Positions 26,058 to 34,600 of a stretch of 64,000 nt of DNA are shown one piece after another (the first letter of the stretch is position 1; the number at the start of each line of letters is the position of its first letter). The stretch is taken from the NCBI GenBank assembly GCA_963796705.1, contig CAWCMK010000001.1, forward strand, positions 372,001 to 436,000, written 5' to 3'. This DNA comes from VRUE01 sp963796705 (GTDB taxonomy: Bacteria; Actinomycetota; Thermoleophilia; Solirubrobacterales; 70-9). Made by a program: the position numbers and the translations under genes. Under the pieces are notes generated by a model that saw nothing but the letters and a program-made list of their open reading frames with translations, had not been told where the DNA came from and made no database searches.

Positions 26058-26945
26058 ATGCCGGGGCCGGGGCTCGAAGTCGTGATCGTCTCCTCGACCG
26101 GGGCGCTCGAGCTGCTGCGCGCCTGCCTGCGCAGCCTCCGCGAGCACCCCTACAGCGGCGGCCAGATGAGGATCCATGTCGTCGACAACGCCAGCGCCGA
26201 CGGCACCCCGGCGATGGTCCGGGAGGAGTTCCCGGAGGTGACGCTGCACGCGCTGGATTGGAACTCGGGCTTCTGCTTTGCCAACAACGTCGTCCTGCGC
26301 CAGGCCTCCCTCCCCTACGTGCTGCTGCTCAACCCCGACACAGAGGTCTATGCCGGGACCCTCGACCACATGATGGGGCTGATGGAGGAGAGCCAGGACG
26401 TCGGCATGGCGACCTGCCGCCTGGAGAAGCGCGACGGAAGCCTCGATCACGCCTCGAAGAGCAACTTCCCAACGCCGCTTGGAGCCGTCTCGCACTGGCT
26501 CGGCCTGGCGCATCGCTTCGGCGGTCGCTTTGCCCAGTACCACGCGCCGCGGGTGGGCGAGCACGAGCTCGGCGAGGTCGAACTGATCAGCGGTGCCTTC
26601 ATGCTGACCCGCCGGGCGGCGATCGAGGAGGTCGGCGTCCTTGACGAAGGCTACTGGCTCTATATGGACGATCTCGACTGGTGCCGACGCTTCAGGCTGG
26701 CAGGCTGGCGGATCCTCTATGACGGCCGCGTCTCGAGCCTCCACGTGAAGGGCGGCACGACGCGCAGGCGCAGCCATCGGGGGCTGCGCCACAACGTCGC
26801 CTTTCACCGCTCGATGGGGCGCTTTTACCGCAAGTTCGAAGCGGGGCGCAATCCGCTGCTCGACGTCTGCGTCTACCTCGCGATCGGCGCCAAACTGGCG
26901 GTCTCGGTGCTGCGCAGCGCGCTGGCGCGGCGCAGCCTGCGGTGA
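26058..26945 (+). CDS. GT2 glycosyltransferase
   Basis: 295 residues of the GT-A fold. VVIVSSTGALELLRACLRSL opens the domain, DNASADGT binds nucleotide and LLNPDTEV carries the DxD-like metal site. YMDDLDWCRRFRLAGWRI is the ED-like acceptor/base block of rhamnosyltransferase-type GT2s. The C-terminal 40 residues are amphipathic, suggesting membrane association. The donor may be dTDP-rhamnose, by context. It is divergent from lhgO (37 bp) and convergent with rmlB (6 bp). Confidence 0.87.
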   Translation: MPGPGLEVVIVSSTGALELLRACLRSLREHPYSGGQMRIHVVDNASADGTPAMVREEFPEVTLHALDWNSGFCFANNVVLRQASLPYVLLLNPDTEVYAGTLDHMMGLMEESQDVGMATCRLEKRDGSLDHASKSNFPTPLGAVSHWLGLAHRFGGRFAQYHAPRVGEHELGEVELISGAFMLTRRAAIEEVGVLDEGYWLYMDDLDWCRRFRLAGWRILYDGRVSSLHVKGGTTRRRSHRGLRHNVAFHRSMGRFYRKFEAGRNPLLDVCVYLAIGAKLAVSVLRSALARRSLR

Positions 26946-26951
26946 GTCCGC

Positions 26952-27935
26952 TCAGCCCAGCGCCCTGCCGTATTGGCGCTCGTAGTATTCGCGGTACTCG
27001 CCAGAGCGGATCGGTCCCCACCAGTCCTCGTTATCGCGATACCAGCGCACGGTGCGCTCGAGGCCCTCGGCAAAGCGCACCTGCGCCTCCCAGCCGAGCT
27101 CGTTGCGCAGCTTCTCCGAGGACAGCGAGTAGCGGCGGTCGTGCCCGGGACGGTCGGTGACGTACTCGATCAGCGACTCATCTGCCCCGGTCAGCTCGAT
27201 CACCCGCCGGATGACCTCGATGTTCTCGCACTCATCGGGGCCGCCGACGTTGTAGGCCTCGCCGGAGCGTCCATCCAGAAGGACGGTGTGGATTGCGCGG
27301 CAGAAGTCCTCCACGTAGAGCCAGTTGCGGACCTGGCGACCGTCCCCGTAGACGGGCAGCGGGTCGCCGTGCAACGCGTTTAGGATCATCAGCGGGATCA
27401 GCTTCTCGGGGTACTGGCGGGGGCCGTAGTTGTTGGAGCCGCGGCAGATCAGGGCCTCGATGCCATAGGTGTGGGCGTGGGCGGAGACCAGCAGGTCGCC
27501 GGCGGCCTTGGTCGCCGAGTAGGGCGAGGAGGGGTCAAGCGGCGAGGTCTCGGTGAAGGAACCCGACTCGATCGAGCCGTACACCTCATCGGTAGAAACC
27601 TGCAGGTAGCGGCCGACGCGAAGCTCGCGGGCGGCGTCGAGCAGGACGCCGGTACCGATCAGGTGGGTGCGGGCGAAGGCGTTCTGGTCATCGATCGAGC
27701 GATCCACGTGGGACTCGGCGGCGAAGTTGATGACCGCATCGACGCCCGCCATCGCCTCGCGGACGAGGGCCGGATCCTCGACCCCGCCGACGATCAGCTC
27801 AACGTCCTCGGGCAGGTTCTCGCGCCGACCGGCATAGGTCAGCTTGTCGAGCACGGTCACCTCGTGCTCGTCCTTGACGAGGCGAACGTAGGTGGAGCCG
27901 ATGAAGCCGGCGGCGCCGGTGACGAGCAGCTTCAC
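26952..27935 (-). CDS. rmlB: dTDP-glucose 4,6-dehydratase
   Basis: 327 residues with a GTG start in a GTGA overlap with the rmlD-2 stop. TGAAGFIGSTYVRLV binds NAD; STDEVYG supplies the Asp/Glu pair that marks 4,6-dehydratases; YSATKAAGD is the Tyr-x3-Lys. It makes dTDP-4-keto-6-deoxyglucose, the step before RmlC. It is third in the minus-strand run rmlA-rmlD-rmlB. Confidence 0.95.
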   Translation of the reverse strand: MKLLVTGAAGFIGSTYVRLVKDEHEVTVLDKLTYAGRRENLPEDVELIVGGVEDPALVREAMAGVDAVINFAAESHVDRSIDDQNAFARTHLIGTGVLLDAARELRVGRYLQVSTDEVYGSIESGSFTETSPLDPSSPYSATKAAGDLLVSAHAHTYGIEALICRGSNNYGPRQYPEKLIPLMILNALHGDPLPVYGDGRQVRNWLYVEDFCRAIHTVLLDGRSGEAYNVGGPDECENIEVIRRVIELTGADESLIEYVTDRPGHDRRYSLSSEKLRNELGWEAQVRFAEGLERTVRWYRDNEDWWGPIRSGEYREYYERQYGRALG

Positions 27936-28777
27936 TGCCCTCCTCCTCCCCGCTGGCTGAGGTAACCGGCGAGCCCATCCTGCCAGGCGGGCAGCTTGAT
28001 CGCGTGCTCACGCTGGCTGGCGAGAGCCGAGTAGGGCGGCCTCGGAGCCGGGCGGCCAAGCATCTCGGTGGTCGCTGAGAGCACTTTGCACTCGACCCTG
28101 GCCTGCTCGAAGATCTCCTGTGCGAACTCATACCGCGAGCAGGCGCCTGCCGCCGCCATGTGGTGGATGCCGTACTCGAGGCCCTCGACGAGCCGGACGA
28201 TGCCGTGCGCCAGATGCCAGGTGTAGGTCGGGGAGGCGACCTGATCGCGGACGACGAGGACCTCGCCGTGATCGGCGGCCAGCCGCAGCATCGTCTCGAC
28301 GAAGTTGGCGCCGCCGATCCCAAACAGCCAGGAGGAGCGGACGACGAAGTGGCGCGGGTTCGCAGCCGCGGTCGCCTCCTCTCCGGCGAGCTTCGTTCGC
28401 CCGTAGGCCGAGAGCGGCGCCGGCTGGTCGGCCTCCAGGTAGGGGGCGCCCTTGGCGCCGTCAAAGACGTAGTCGCTTGAGACGTAGACGACCGTGGCTT
28501 CGAGTTCGTCCGCGGCGCCCGCCAGATGGCCGGCTCCGATCCCGTTGACCGCCATCGCCTCCGCCTCGAACTCCTCGGCCCCGTCGACGTCCGTCCAGGC
28601 GGCGCAGTTGACGACCACGTCGGGGCGCTCGGCCTCGAGCTTCGCAGCGACCGCGGGTGCGTCGGTGAGGTCGAGCTCGGTATGGCCGAAACCAACGACG
28701 TCGTGCCCGGCATTGGCCGCCGCGAGGACGACGTCGCTGCCGAGCATCCCGGCGGCCCCTGCGATCAGGACCTTCAT
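27932..28777 (-). CDS. rmlD: dTDP-4-dehydrorhamnose reductase (copy 2)
   Basis: 281 residues. AGAAGMLGSDVVLAA, SSDYVFDG and YGRTKLAGEE are textbook RmlD motifs, closer to the standard than copy 1. Its start overlaps the rmlA stop by one base (TGATG) and its stop overlaps rmlB, so expression is coupled to both. I expect this copy to be the true rhamnose enzyme. Confidence 0.92.
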   Translation of the reverse strand: MKVLIAGAAGMLGSDVVLAAANAGHDVVGFGHTELDLTDAPAVAAKLEAERPDVVVNCAAWTDVDGAEEFEAEAMAVNGIGAGHLAGAADELEATVVYVSSDYVFDGAKGAPYLEADQPAPLSAYGRTKLAGEEATAAANPRHFVVRSSWLFGIGGANFVETMLRLAADHGEVLVVRDQVASPTYTWHLAHGIVRLVEGLEYGIHHMAAAGACSRYEFAQEIFEQARVECKVLSATTEMLGRPAPRPPYSALASQREHAIKLPAWQDGLAGYLSQRGGGGQ

Positions 28778-29853
28778 CAGATGATCTCGATCACCGAGTT
28801 GTCGCCGACCAGCAGGCGCAGCGTCCGCGGCAGCCCGTCGCTGCGGGTCAGCTTCACGTTGCGACCCAGCAGGCTCGCCTCCATGCGTGTCCCGAGATCC
28901 TCGACAATCGAGCCGGCGAGGACGATCGAGTGCTCGATCTCAGCGCGGTGGACCTGAACGTCCTCGCCGATCGAGGTGTAGGGGCCGATGTAGGCGTCCT
29001 CGATGCTGGCACGGGCGCCGATCACCGCCGGGCCGCGGATCACCGAGCGGCTCAGCGAGGCCCCCTCCTCGAGGATCACGCGACCCTCCACCCGCGAGGC
29101 CTCATCGACCGTGCCCTCAAGGCTGGTCTCGATCTCCTCGAGCACCAGCCGGTTGGCCTCGAGCATGTCGGCGAGCTGGCCGGTGTCCTTCCACCAGCCA
29201 CGCACAATCTCCGAGTGGACCTGGCGGCCCTCGTCGATCAGCCCCTGGATCGCCTCGGTGATCTCGAGCTCGCCTCGCCCGGAGGGCTCCAGCGCCCGGG
29301 CGGCGTCAAAGATCGGAGGACCGAACAAATAGATGCCGACCAGAGCCAGGTTTGAGGGCGGTTCCTCGGGCTTCTCGACGAGACGCACGATGCGCTCTCC
29401 GTCCAGCTCGGCGACCCCGTAGGACTGCGGGTCCTCGACCGGAGTCAGCAGGATCAGGGCGTCGGGTCTCTCGTTGCGGAAGGTCTCGACCAAACCACCG
29501 AGCCCGTCGGCGAGCAGATTGTCGCCCAGATACATGATGAAGGGGGAGTCGCCGATGAACTCCTCCGCGGTCAGCACCGCGTGGGCGAGGCCCGCGGGAC
29601 GGTCCTGGAGGATGTAGGTGATCTTGGCCCCGAAGGCCGAACCGTCGCCTACCGCTTCGCGGATCTCCTCACCCGTCTCCGGGGCGATGATGATCCCGAT
29701 ATCGGTGATCCCGGCGGCGACCAGCGCCTCGATCCCGTAAAAGAGCACCGGCTTGTTGGCGACCGGCACCAGCTGCTTGGCCGAGGTGTGGGTGATCGGG
29801 CGCAGGCGGGTGCCGGCGCCACCCGAGAGAATCAATCCCTTCAGGGCGTCCAT
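28777..29853 (-). CDS. rmlA: glucose-1-phosphate thymidylyltransferase, long form
   Basis: 358 residues from the ATG at 29853, placing the nucleotide-binding signature LILSGGAGTRLRPIT at residues 6-20. It couples dTTP and glucose 1-phosphate to dTDP-glucose. The last 110 residues are a hexapeptide left-handed beta-helix, as in the long RmlA group of actinobacteria and archaea, absent in short RmlA (about 290 aa). The divergent GT2 gene begins only 27 bp away, so two promoters must be packed or shared there. Confidence 0.94.
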   Translation of the reverse strand: MDALKGLILSGGAGTRLRPITHTSAKQLVPVANKPVLFYGIEALVAAGITDIGIIIAPETGEEIREAVGDGSAFGAKITYILQDRPAGLAHAVLTAEEFIGDSPFIMYLGDNLLADGLGGLVETFRNERPDALILLTPVEDPQSYGVAELDGERIVRLVEKPEEPPSNLALVGIYLFGPPIFDAARALEPSGRGELEITEAIQGLIDEGRQVHSEIVRGWWKDTGQLADMLEANRLVLEEIETSLEGTVDEASRVEGRVILEEGASLSRSVIRGPAVIGARASIEDAYIGPYTSIGEDVQVHRAEIEHSIVLAGSIVEDLGTRMEASLLGRNVKLTRSDGLPRTLRLLVGDNSVIEII

Positions 29854-29880
29854 CTGAGACTGAAACCCTACCCACCGCAA

Positions 29881-30816
29881 ATGGGGACCGTGAGACCGAC
29901 CGTCTACATCCCGAATCTGAACGGCCGCGAACGGCTGCGCCCGGCGCTGGCGGCGCTGCGCGAGCAGAGTCTCCCCGCCGATGTGGTCGTGATCGACAAC
30001 GGCTCAATTGATGACTCGGTGGAGATGGTGCGCACCGAGTTTCCGGAGGTGAGCGTCCTGGAGCTCGACCAGAACCTCGGCTTCGGGACGGCGATCAACC
30101 GGGCCGTGGCCGGCGGCAAGGCGGACCCTCTGATCGTTCTCAACAACGATGCCAGCGCCGAGCCCCGCTTCATCGAGGCGCTGATCGAGGAGGCAGCCGG
30201 CGCCGAGATGGGCGCCGGGGTGCTGCTCTCCGAGCGCTCCCCTGAGACGATCGACTCGGCCGGGATCCTCGCCGACGCGACCCTGATGACGGTCGACCAC
30301 CTCCAGGGGGAGTCGCTGCAGGCGCTGGAGGGGGCCGCCCACCCGCTTGGCCCGACCGGCGCCGCTGCTCTTTATCGGCGCTCCGCGTTTGAGGCAGTCG
30401 GCGGTTTCGATGAGCGGATCTTTCTCTATTACGAGGACCTCGACCTCGCCCTGCGGTTGCGGAGCGCCGGCGCCCGCTGCCGCCTGGCGCCGGCGGCGCG
30501 GGCGCTGCACGCCTACTCGGCGACGCTCGGCCCAAACAGCGCCCGCAAGTTCGCCCACACGGGCTGGAGTCGCGGCTACGTCCTGCGCCGCTACGGGGTG
30601 ATGTCGAGCCCACGCCTGGCCCTGCGGGCACTGATCTGCGAGGGGACGATCTGCGGCGGGCAGCTGCTCATGCACGGCACCGCCGCGGGCATCATCTCCC
30701 GTCTGCGCGGATGGCACGCGGGGGCCGGCTTGGAGCGGCGGCCACTGGAGCGCTCGACCCTGATCGACATCTCCACCCGCGAGGCACTGGCGCTGCGGCG
30801 CCGACGTCACGGTTAG
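29881..30816 (+). CDS. GT2 glycosyltransferase, WbbL rhamnosyltransferase-like
   Basis: 311 residues from the ATG at 29881; the open frame upstream is antisense to rmlA and is rejected. VYIPNLNGRERLRPAL, DNGSIDDS, VLNNDASAEP (metal site) and FLYYEDLDLALRLRSAG form the full GT2 set seen in rhamnosyltransferases. The C terminus has an amphipathic stretch. It probably transfers rhamnose made by the adjacent rmlABD. Confidence 0.88.
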   Translation: MGTVRPTVYIPNLNGRERLRPALAALREQSLPADVVVIDNGSIDDSVEMVRTEFPEVSVLELDQNLGFGTAINRAVAGGKADPLIVLNNDASAEPRFIEALIEEAAGAEMGAGVLLSERSPETIDSAGILADATLMTVDHLQGESLQALEGAAHPLGPTGAAALYRRSAFEAVGGFDERIFLYYEDLDLALRLRSAGARCRLAPAARALHAYSATLGPNSARKFAHTGWSRGYVLRRYGVMSSPRLALRALICEGTICGGQLLMHGTAAGIISRLRGWHAGAGLERRPLERSTLIDISTREALALRRRRHG

Positions 30817-30826
30817 CGCGCCTCCC

Positions 30827-31846
30827 CTAGACCGCGCCCCCGCCAGCGGAGCCCCAGGAGGAGACGCCGAGCCAGCGGCGGGCGAGGTCGGGGTCGCCCT
30901 CGCGACGCAGACGTCCTCGTTCGCGCAGGAGCGCCGGCAGCCAGCGGAGGGCGCTCAGCTTTCCCGCCAGGGTCGCGATGAAGCGCCCCCGGCGAGCAGC
31001 GCGCGCCAGCGAGCCGACCTCGACTGCGCCGATCCGGGGGATCGCCCTCACCGGCATGAACTTGATCTGTGTGGCCAGTCGGTTGCGCGCGACGAGCCTG
31101 GCGTTCTCGGGCCCCGGGCGCTTGAAGCCCTGCTTCCAAACGGCGTTGCCGGCGTGCCAGACGACGGCATCGGGTACGTACTCAAAGCGCCAGCCCGCAA
31201 TCCGCGCCCGCACGTTGAGGTCGACGTCCTCATAGAAGGCGAAGTAGCGCTCGTCGTAACCGCCGAGCTCGTCGAACAGCTCCCGACGCAGCAGGCATGC
31301 CGCGCCGCAGACCCCGAAGATCTCTAGGCGCTCGAGGTGCCGGGGCCGCTGGCGTTCCCCCTGCCCCTGCTCGTAGGCGCGCCCATCGCGCTTCAATGCC
31401 TGGCCGGCGCTGTAGATGGTCGGCGAGCCGGCGCCGGTTTGCGCAGCACCCGTCCGATCGCCGTCCTCGAGTTGCAGGATGCGGGGCCCCACCCCGCCCA
31501 ATGTCCGATCGCCCCGCAGAGCGTCGGCAAGGGCGGCGATGCAGCCCGGCTCCAACACGGTGTCGACATTGAGGACGAGGATCTCGCGGGCGCGAACCAG
31601 TGACGCGCCGCGGTTGACAGCCGCCGCGAACCCGAGGTTCTCAGGCAGTGCGAGATGAGGCACGCACTCCCTCTCGAGAAGCTCCCGGGAGCCGTCGACG
31701 GAGCCGTTGTCGATGACCATAAGCTCCAGCTCGACACCCTGCCCCTCGAGCGATGCGAGACAGGGCCGCAGATACCCGGCCGAGTTCCAACTGGGGATGA
31801 GGACGGCTATCGGCGGCGAGCTGCTCACGGCTCGACAGCCTGACAT
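30827..31846 (-). CDS. GT2 glycosyltransferase, rhamnosyltransferase-like
   Basis: 339 residues. AVLIPSWNSAGYLRPCLASL, DNGSVDGS, LVLNVDTVLEP (metal site) and FAFYEDVDLNVRARIAGW are clear GT2 motifs. The C terminus is rich in Arg and Trp and may lie on the membrane. A GTG at 31828 is an alternative start that would leave more room for the divergent wzt promoter. It is convergent with the previous GT2 gene at 10 bp. Confidence 0.87.
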   Translation of the reverse strand: MSGCRAVSSSPPIAVLIPSWNSAGYLRPCLASLEGQGVELELMVIDNGSVDGSRELLERECVPHLALPENLGFAAAVNRGASLVRAREILVLNVDTVLEPGCIAALADALRGDRTLGGVGPRILQLEDGDRTGAAQTGAGSPTIYSAGQALKRDGRAYEQGQGERQRPRHLERLEIFGVCGAACLLRRELFDELGGYDERYFAFYEDVDLNVRARIAGWRFEYVPDAVVWHAGNAVWKQGFKRPGPENARLVARNRLATQIKFMPVRAIPRIGAVEVGSLARAARRGRFIATLAGKLSALRWLPALLRERGRLRREGDPDLARRWLGVSSWGSAGGGAV

Positions 31847-31876
31847 GGGAGCATGCCGCTAGCGTTTCGCGCCCCA

Positions 31877-33130
31877 ATGCCGATCGACGCCCGCAACAGC
31901 AAGCCCCTGGCCGACGCTCCGCTCGCGATCCAGGTCGAGGATCTGCATAAGACCTTTCGGATTCCGACCCACCGCGTCGACTCGCTGAAGGAGCGGGTCG
32001 TGAGGCCGTTCGCCTCGCGCGACTACCGAATGCTGCGGGCGCTCGATGGGATCTCCTTCGAGATCCGACAGGGAGAGTTCTTCGGGATCGTCGGCCGCAA
32101 CGGGTCGGGCAAGAGCACGCTGCTGAAGCTGCTGGCGAGCATCTACAGGGCCGACTCGGGAACGATCCGGATGGCGGGAAGGCTGGCGCCGTTCATCGAG
32201 CTGGGGGTGGGTTTCAACATGGAGCTGACGGCCCGCGAAAACGTCGTTCTCAACGGCGTGATGATGGGTCTCACGCCGCAGGAGACGCGCCGGCGCCTTG
32301 ACGCGGTTGTCGACTTCGCGGAGCTCGGCGAATTTGTCGACCTGAAGCTGAAGAACTACTCCTCCGGGATGCTGGTCCGCCTCGCCTTCTCGCTGATGCT
32401 CGAGGTCGACGCCGACATCCTCCTGATCGACGAGGTGCTCGCCGTCGGGGACGCCGCATTCCAACAGAAGTGCGCCGACGCCTTTCGCGAGATGAAGGCC
32501 GCCGGCAAGACCATCGTCCTCGTAACCCATCAGATGGCGACCGTCGAGGAGTACTGCCATCGGGCGATGCTGATCGATGACGGGCGGATAAGCCAGATCG
32601 GCGAACCTGAGGATGTCGGACGACGGTACCTGCAACTCAACTTCGAGCAGGTCGGCGCGGACCAAACCGACTCTGACGCCAGCCTGAGTGAGGGCGGCGG
32701 GGTGCGAATACTCGACGCCCGCGTAGCCAATGCCGAGGGAGAGCGGGTGAGCTCGGTCGCGCAAGGCGAGGAGATCCGGCTGCAGATCGAGTTCGAAGCG
32801 AGGCAGGACTTCGCAGGGCTTGGGATCGGATACCTGATGGTCAACGGCGACGGCGTCGCCGTCTGCCAGTTGCGGGCCACGGTCGGCGGCGATCCTCCGC
32901 CGCCAGTCAAAGCCGGCGAACGCCTGCGGGTCGAGACCGTCGTCGAAAACGTGCTTGGGCCCGGCCATTACTTTGTGCATTGCGGGATCAACCGGGTGCT
33001 GGAAGGCGGCGTCGCTCTCGACGTGCCCAGCGCTCTCGACTTCGTCGTCTACGGAGGCCGCCACGAACGCGGCCTGGTGTCGCTGCAGCAGAAGTCGACG
33101 ACGACGGTGCTGGAGGAGGAGAGAGGGTGA
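31877..33130 (+). CDS. wzt: ABC exporter ATPase Wzt with C-terminal carbohydrate-binding domain
   Basis: 417 residues from the ATG at 31877 (31853 is an alternative, 6 bp from the divergent gene). Walker A GRNGSGKST (73-81), signature YSSGMLVRL and Walker B DILLIDEVLAVGD are intact. Residues about 270-410 are an extra beta-rich domain like the Wzt C-terminal domain, which reads the finished glycan's end group before export. The partner Wzm is at 34635, separated only by an IS110 element that entered right at the wzt stop codon without damaging it. Confidence 0.92.
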   Translation: MPIDARNSKPLADAPLAIQVEDLHKTFRIPTHRVDSLKERVVRPFASRDYRMLRALDGISFEIRQGEFFGIVGRNGSGKSTLLKLLASIYRADSGTIRMAGRLAPFIELGVGFNMELTARENVVLNGVMMGLTPQETRRRLDAVVDFAELGEFVDLKLKNYSSGMLVRLAFSLMLEVDADILLIDEVLAVGDAAFQQKCADAFREMKAAGKTIVLVTHQMATVEEYCHRAMLIDDGRISQIGEPEDVGRRYLQLNFEQVGADQTDSDASLSEGGGVRILDARVANAEGERVSSVAQGEEIRLQIEFEARQDFAGLGIGYLMVNGDGVAVCQLRATVGGDPPPPVKAGERLRVETVVENVLGPGHYFVHCGINRVLEGGVALDVPSALDFVVYGGRHERGLVSLQQKSTTTVLEEERG

Positions 33131-33133
33131 GAC
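33124..33133. other. IS110 target half-site matching the right target guide
   Basis: AGGGTGAGAC spans the wzt stop codon and the presumed core AC (33132-33133). Its exact reverse complement occurs at 34486-34495 inside the bridge-RNA-like loop of the element. On the minus strand the RNA would therefore pair over 10 nt with this flank. Confidence 0.6.
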
Positions 33134-33141
33134 TTCCTGTG

Positions 33142-34356
33142 TCAACCCCCCGTGGGTTGAAGCCGTCGCAGGTTGCCGTGTTTGGTGGGGTCATAGGCGA
33201 CTCCGTCTTGCCAGCAGCGCCAGAGAACGCGCAGCCATGCCCTGCCGAGAACTCTGATCGCGTGCGGGTGCTCGAGGCCGCGGCCACGGGCATCGAGGTA
33301 GACGCTTCGCGCCCAGGGATTGGTATGGCGGGTGGAATCGGCCAGGCAAGAGACGGCGTCTCGCAGGCGCTTGTCGCAGGCCCAGCGAAAGCCGGCGACT
33401 TTGCGCTTGCCCGACTCTCGGGCCACCGGCGCCATGCCGGCGTCGGCGGCCAGAGAGTCGCAGCTCGGGTAGCGCGAGCGGTCATCGCCGATCTCGGCTA
33501 CCAACCGCGCCGCGGTGACCACCGACTTGGGGTCTTTGAACAACGGCAGGAAGACCTTGCCGTCGGGGTGGGCACGGATCGCCCCGGCGATCTGGGAGGT
33601 GAGCTCGCGGATCTGATCGACGATCGGTCGCAGAGCCGCCACCAGGCCCAGCACCGCCCCTCGTCGCGCCTCGGCCTCCAGCTCCCCGGCCCGTCCCGCC
33701 GGCGCAGCGCGCAGCCGCTCCAAGAGCTCGGCGGCCGAACGGCGGCCGCAGTAGCCGTTGCGGGCGAGGAACCCTTCCAGGCGCTTCTCCCCGAGACCTC
33801 GGGCGTCGCCGGGCGAGGGGTAGCGCTCCAAGAAGGCAAGGGCGATCGGGCTGTCGATATCGGCGAAGACCCGCGCTGCCCCGGGCCAGAAGGCATCCAG
33901 TTGGGCTCGCAGCTCGTTGGCCAGCCGCACCCGTGCAGCGACCAGGTCCTCGCGGGTGCGGGTCAGCGCCCGCAGCGCCTTGGTCTCGTCGGAGTTCGGC
34001 CGAAGGGCCCGATAACGGTGGGAGTCGGTGCGGGCCAGCTCGGCCAAGACGAAGGCATCGAAGCCGTCGGACTTGCCGCCGGCCGCCTCATATCGCGGCC
34101 GGGTCGCCTTCAGCTTGTTGGGGTGGATCGCCAAGACGGTGAGGCCGGCCTCCAAGAGGCGGTCGACCAGCAACCCGTCGGGGCGCTCGATCGCCACCCT
34201 GACCACGCCGAGCGCTCTCATCCGGGCGATCAGCTCTCCGATCCCCGCCTCGTTGTGGGCGTGCATCTCGCCCTCCAATGTCGCCCCGCCCGCGTCGACC
34301 ACGCAGAGCGCGTGCTCCTCGCTGGCCCGGTCGATGCCGGCAAACGTCTCCTCCAT
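33142..34356 (-). CDS. IS110-family transposase (DEDD recombinase)
   Basis: 404 residues. The N-terminal DEDD RuvC-like domain starts FAGIDRASEEH (first Asp at 9), with AIERPDG (second acidic residue) and KSDGFDAFVLAEL (last Asp pair). The C-terminal Transposase_20 domain has AADAGMAPVARESGKRK, whose Ser is the likely nucleophile. IS110 enzymes recombine a circular intermediate into a short target under guidance of a bridge RNA. GAGGAGAGG precedes the ATG. The gene looks intact, so the element may still be active. Confidence 0.93.
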   Translation of the reverse strand: MEETFAGIDRASEEHALCVVDAGGATLEGEMHAHNEAGIGELIARMRALGVVRVAIERPDGLLVDRLLEAGLTVLAIHPNKLKATRPRYEAAGGKSDGFDAFVLAELARTDSHRYRALRPNSDETKALRALTRTREDLVAARVRLANELRAQLDAFWPGAARVFADIDSPIALAFLERYPSPGDARGLGEKRLEGFLARNGYCGRRSAAELLERLRAAPAGRAGELEAEARRGAVLGLVAALRPIVDQIRELTSQIAGAIRAHPDGKVFLPLFKDPKSVVTAARLVAEIGDDRSRYPSCDSLAADAGMAPVARESGKRKVAGFRWACDKRLRDAVSCLADSTRHTNPWARSVYLDARGRGLEHPHAIRVLGRAWLRVLWRCWQDGVAYDPTKHGNLRRLQPTGG

Positions 34357-34399
34357 GGGTCCTCTCCTCGGATCGCTTTCAATTGCGCCGGCCGGGAGG

Positions 34400-34600
34400 T
34401 ACCGTTGCGGGTGCTCATAGTTGGGCGCTTTGGTGCGCCACTTCCTGTGGCCGCTTCAGGTGCCTCCGACCGCCGGGAGACGCTGGTCTCACCCTGGCCC
34501 TCTGCGGGGCAAGCGAGCTTGGCGTTCTCCCGACGGCGGTCGGCTTCTCTATACGTTCCCCCGGGATCTTCGACGGCCTCGCTTCGCTCGGCCTCCATAT
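34400..34600 (-). ncRNA. predicted IS110 bridge RNA
   Basis: Non-coding stretch 5' of the transposase; the ends are approximate. Loop 1 is closed by an imperfect stem (34526-34543 with 34466-34480; 9 bp plus 6 bp with a 3-nt bulge) and capped by GCCC/GGGC (34497-34500, 34507-34510). Its 3' side holds the reverse complement of the wzt-side target (34486-34495, 10 of 10). Its 5' side (34510-34517, CAAGCGAG on plus) matches the wzm-side flank CAAGGGGG at 6 of 8. Loop 2 is capped by GGCGC/GCGCC (34424-34439) and carries ACTTCCTGTG (34440-34449), identical to the element end at 33132-33141. The fourth guide is unclear. Confidence 0.65.

Noticed and set aside
29581..29880. 100-codon N-terminal extension of the GT2 gene at 29881
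   Set aside because: It is antisense to the rmlA start region and precedes the natural GT2 N terminus.
33132..34449. 10-bp direct repeat ACTTCCTGTG (33132-33141, 34440-34449) read as a target-site duplication bounding the IS
   Set aside because: IS110 elements do not make such duplications, and the inner copy lies in a predicted guide loop next to a hairpin; using it as the end would leave an unexplained 185 bp before wzm.
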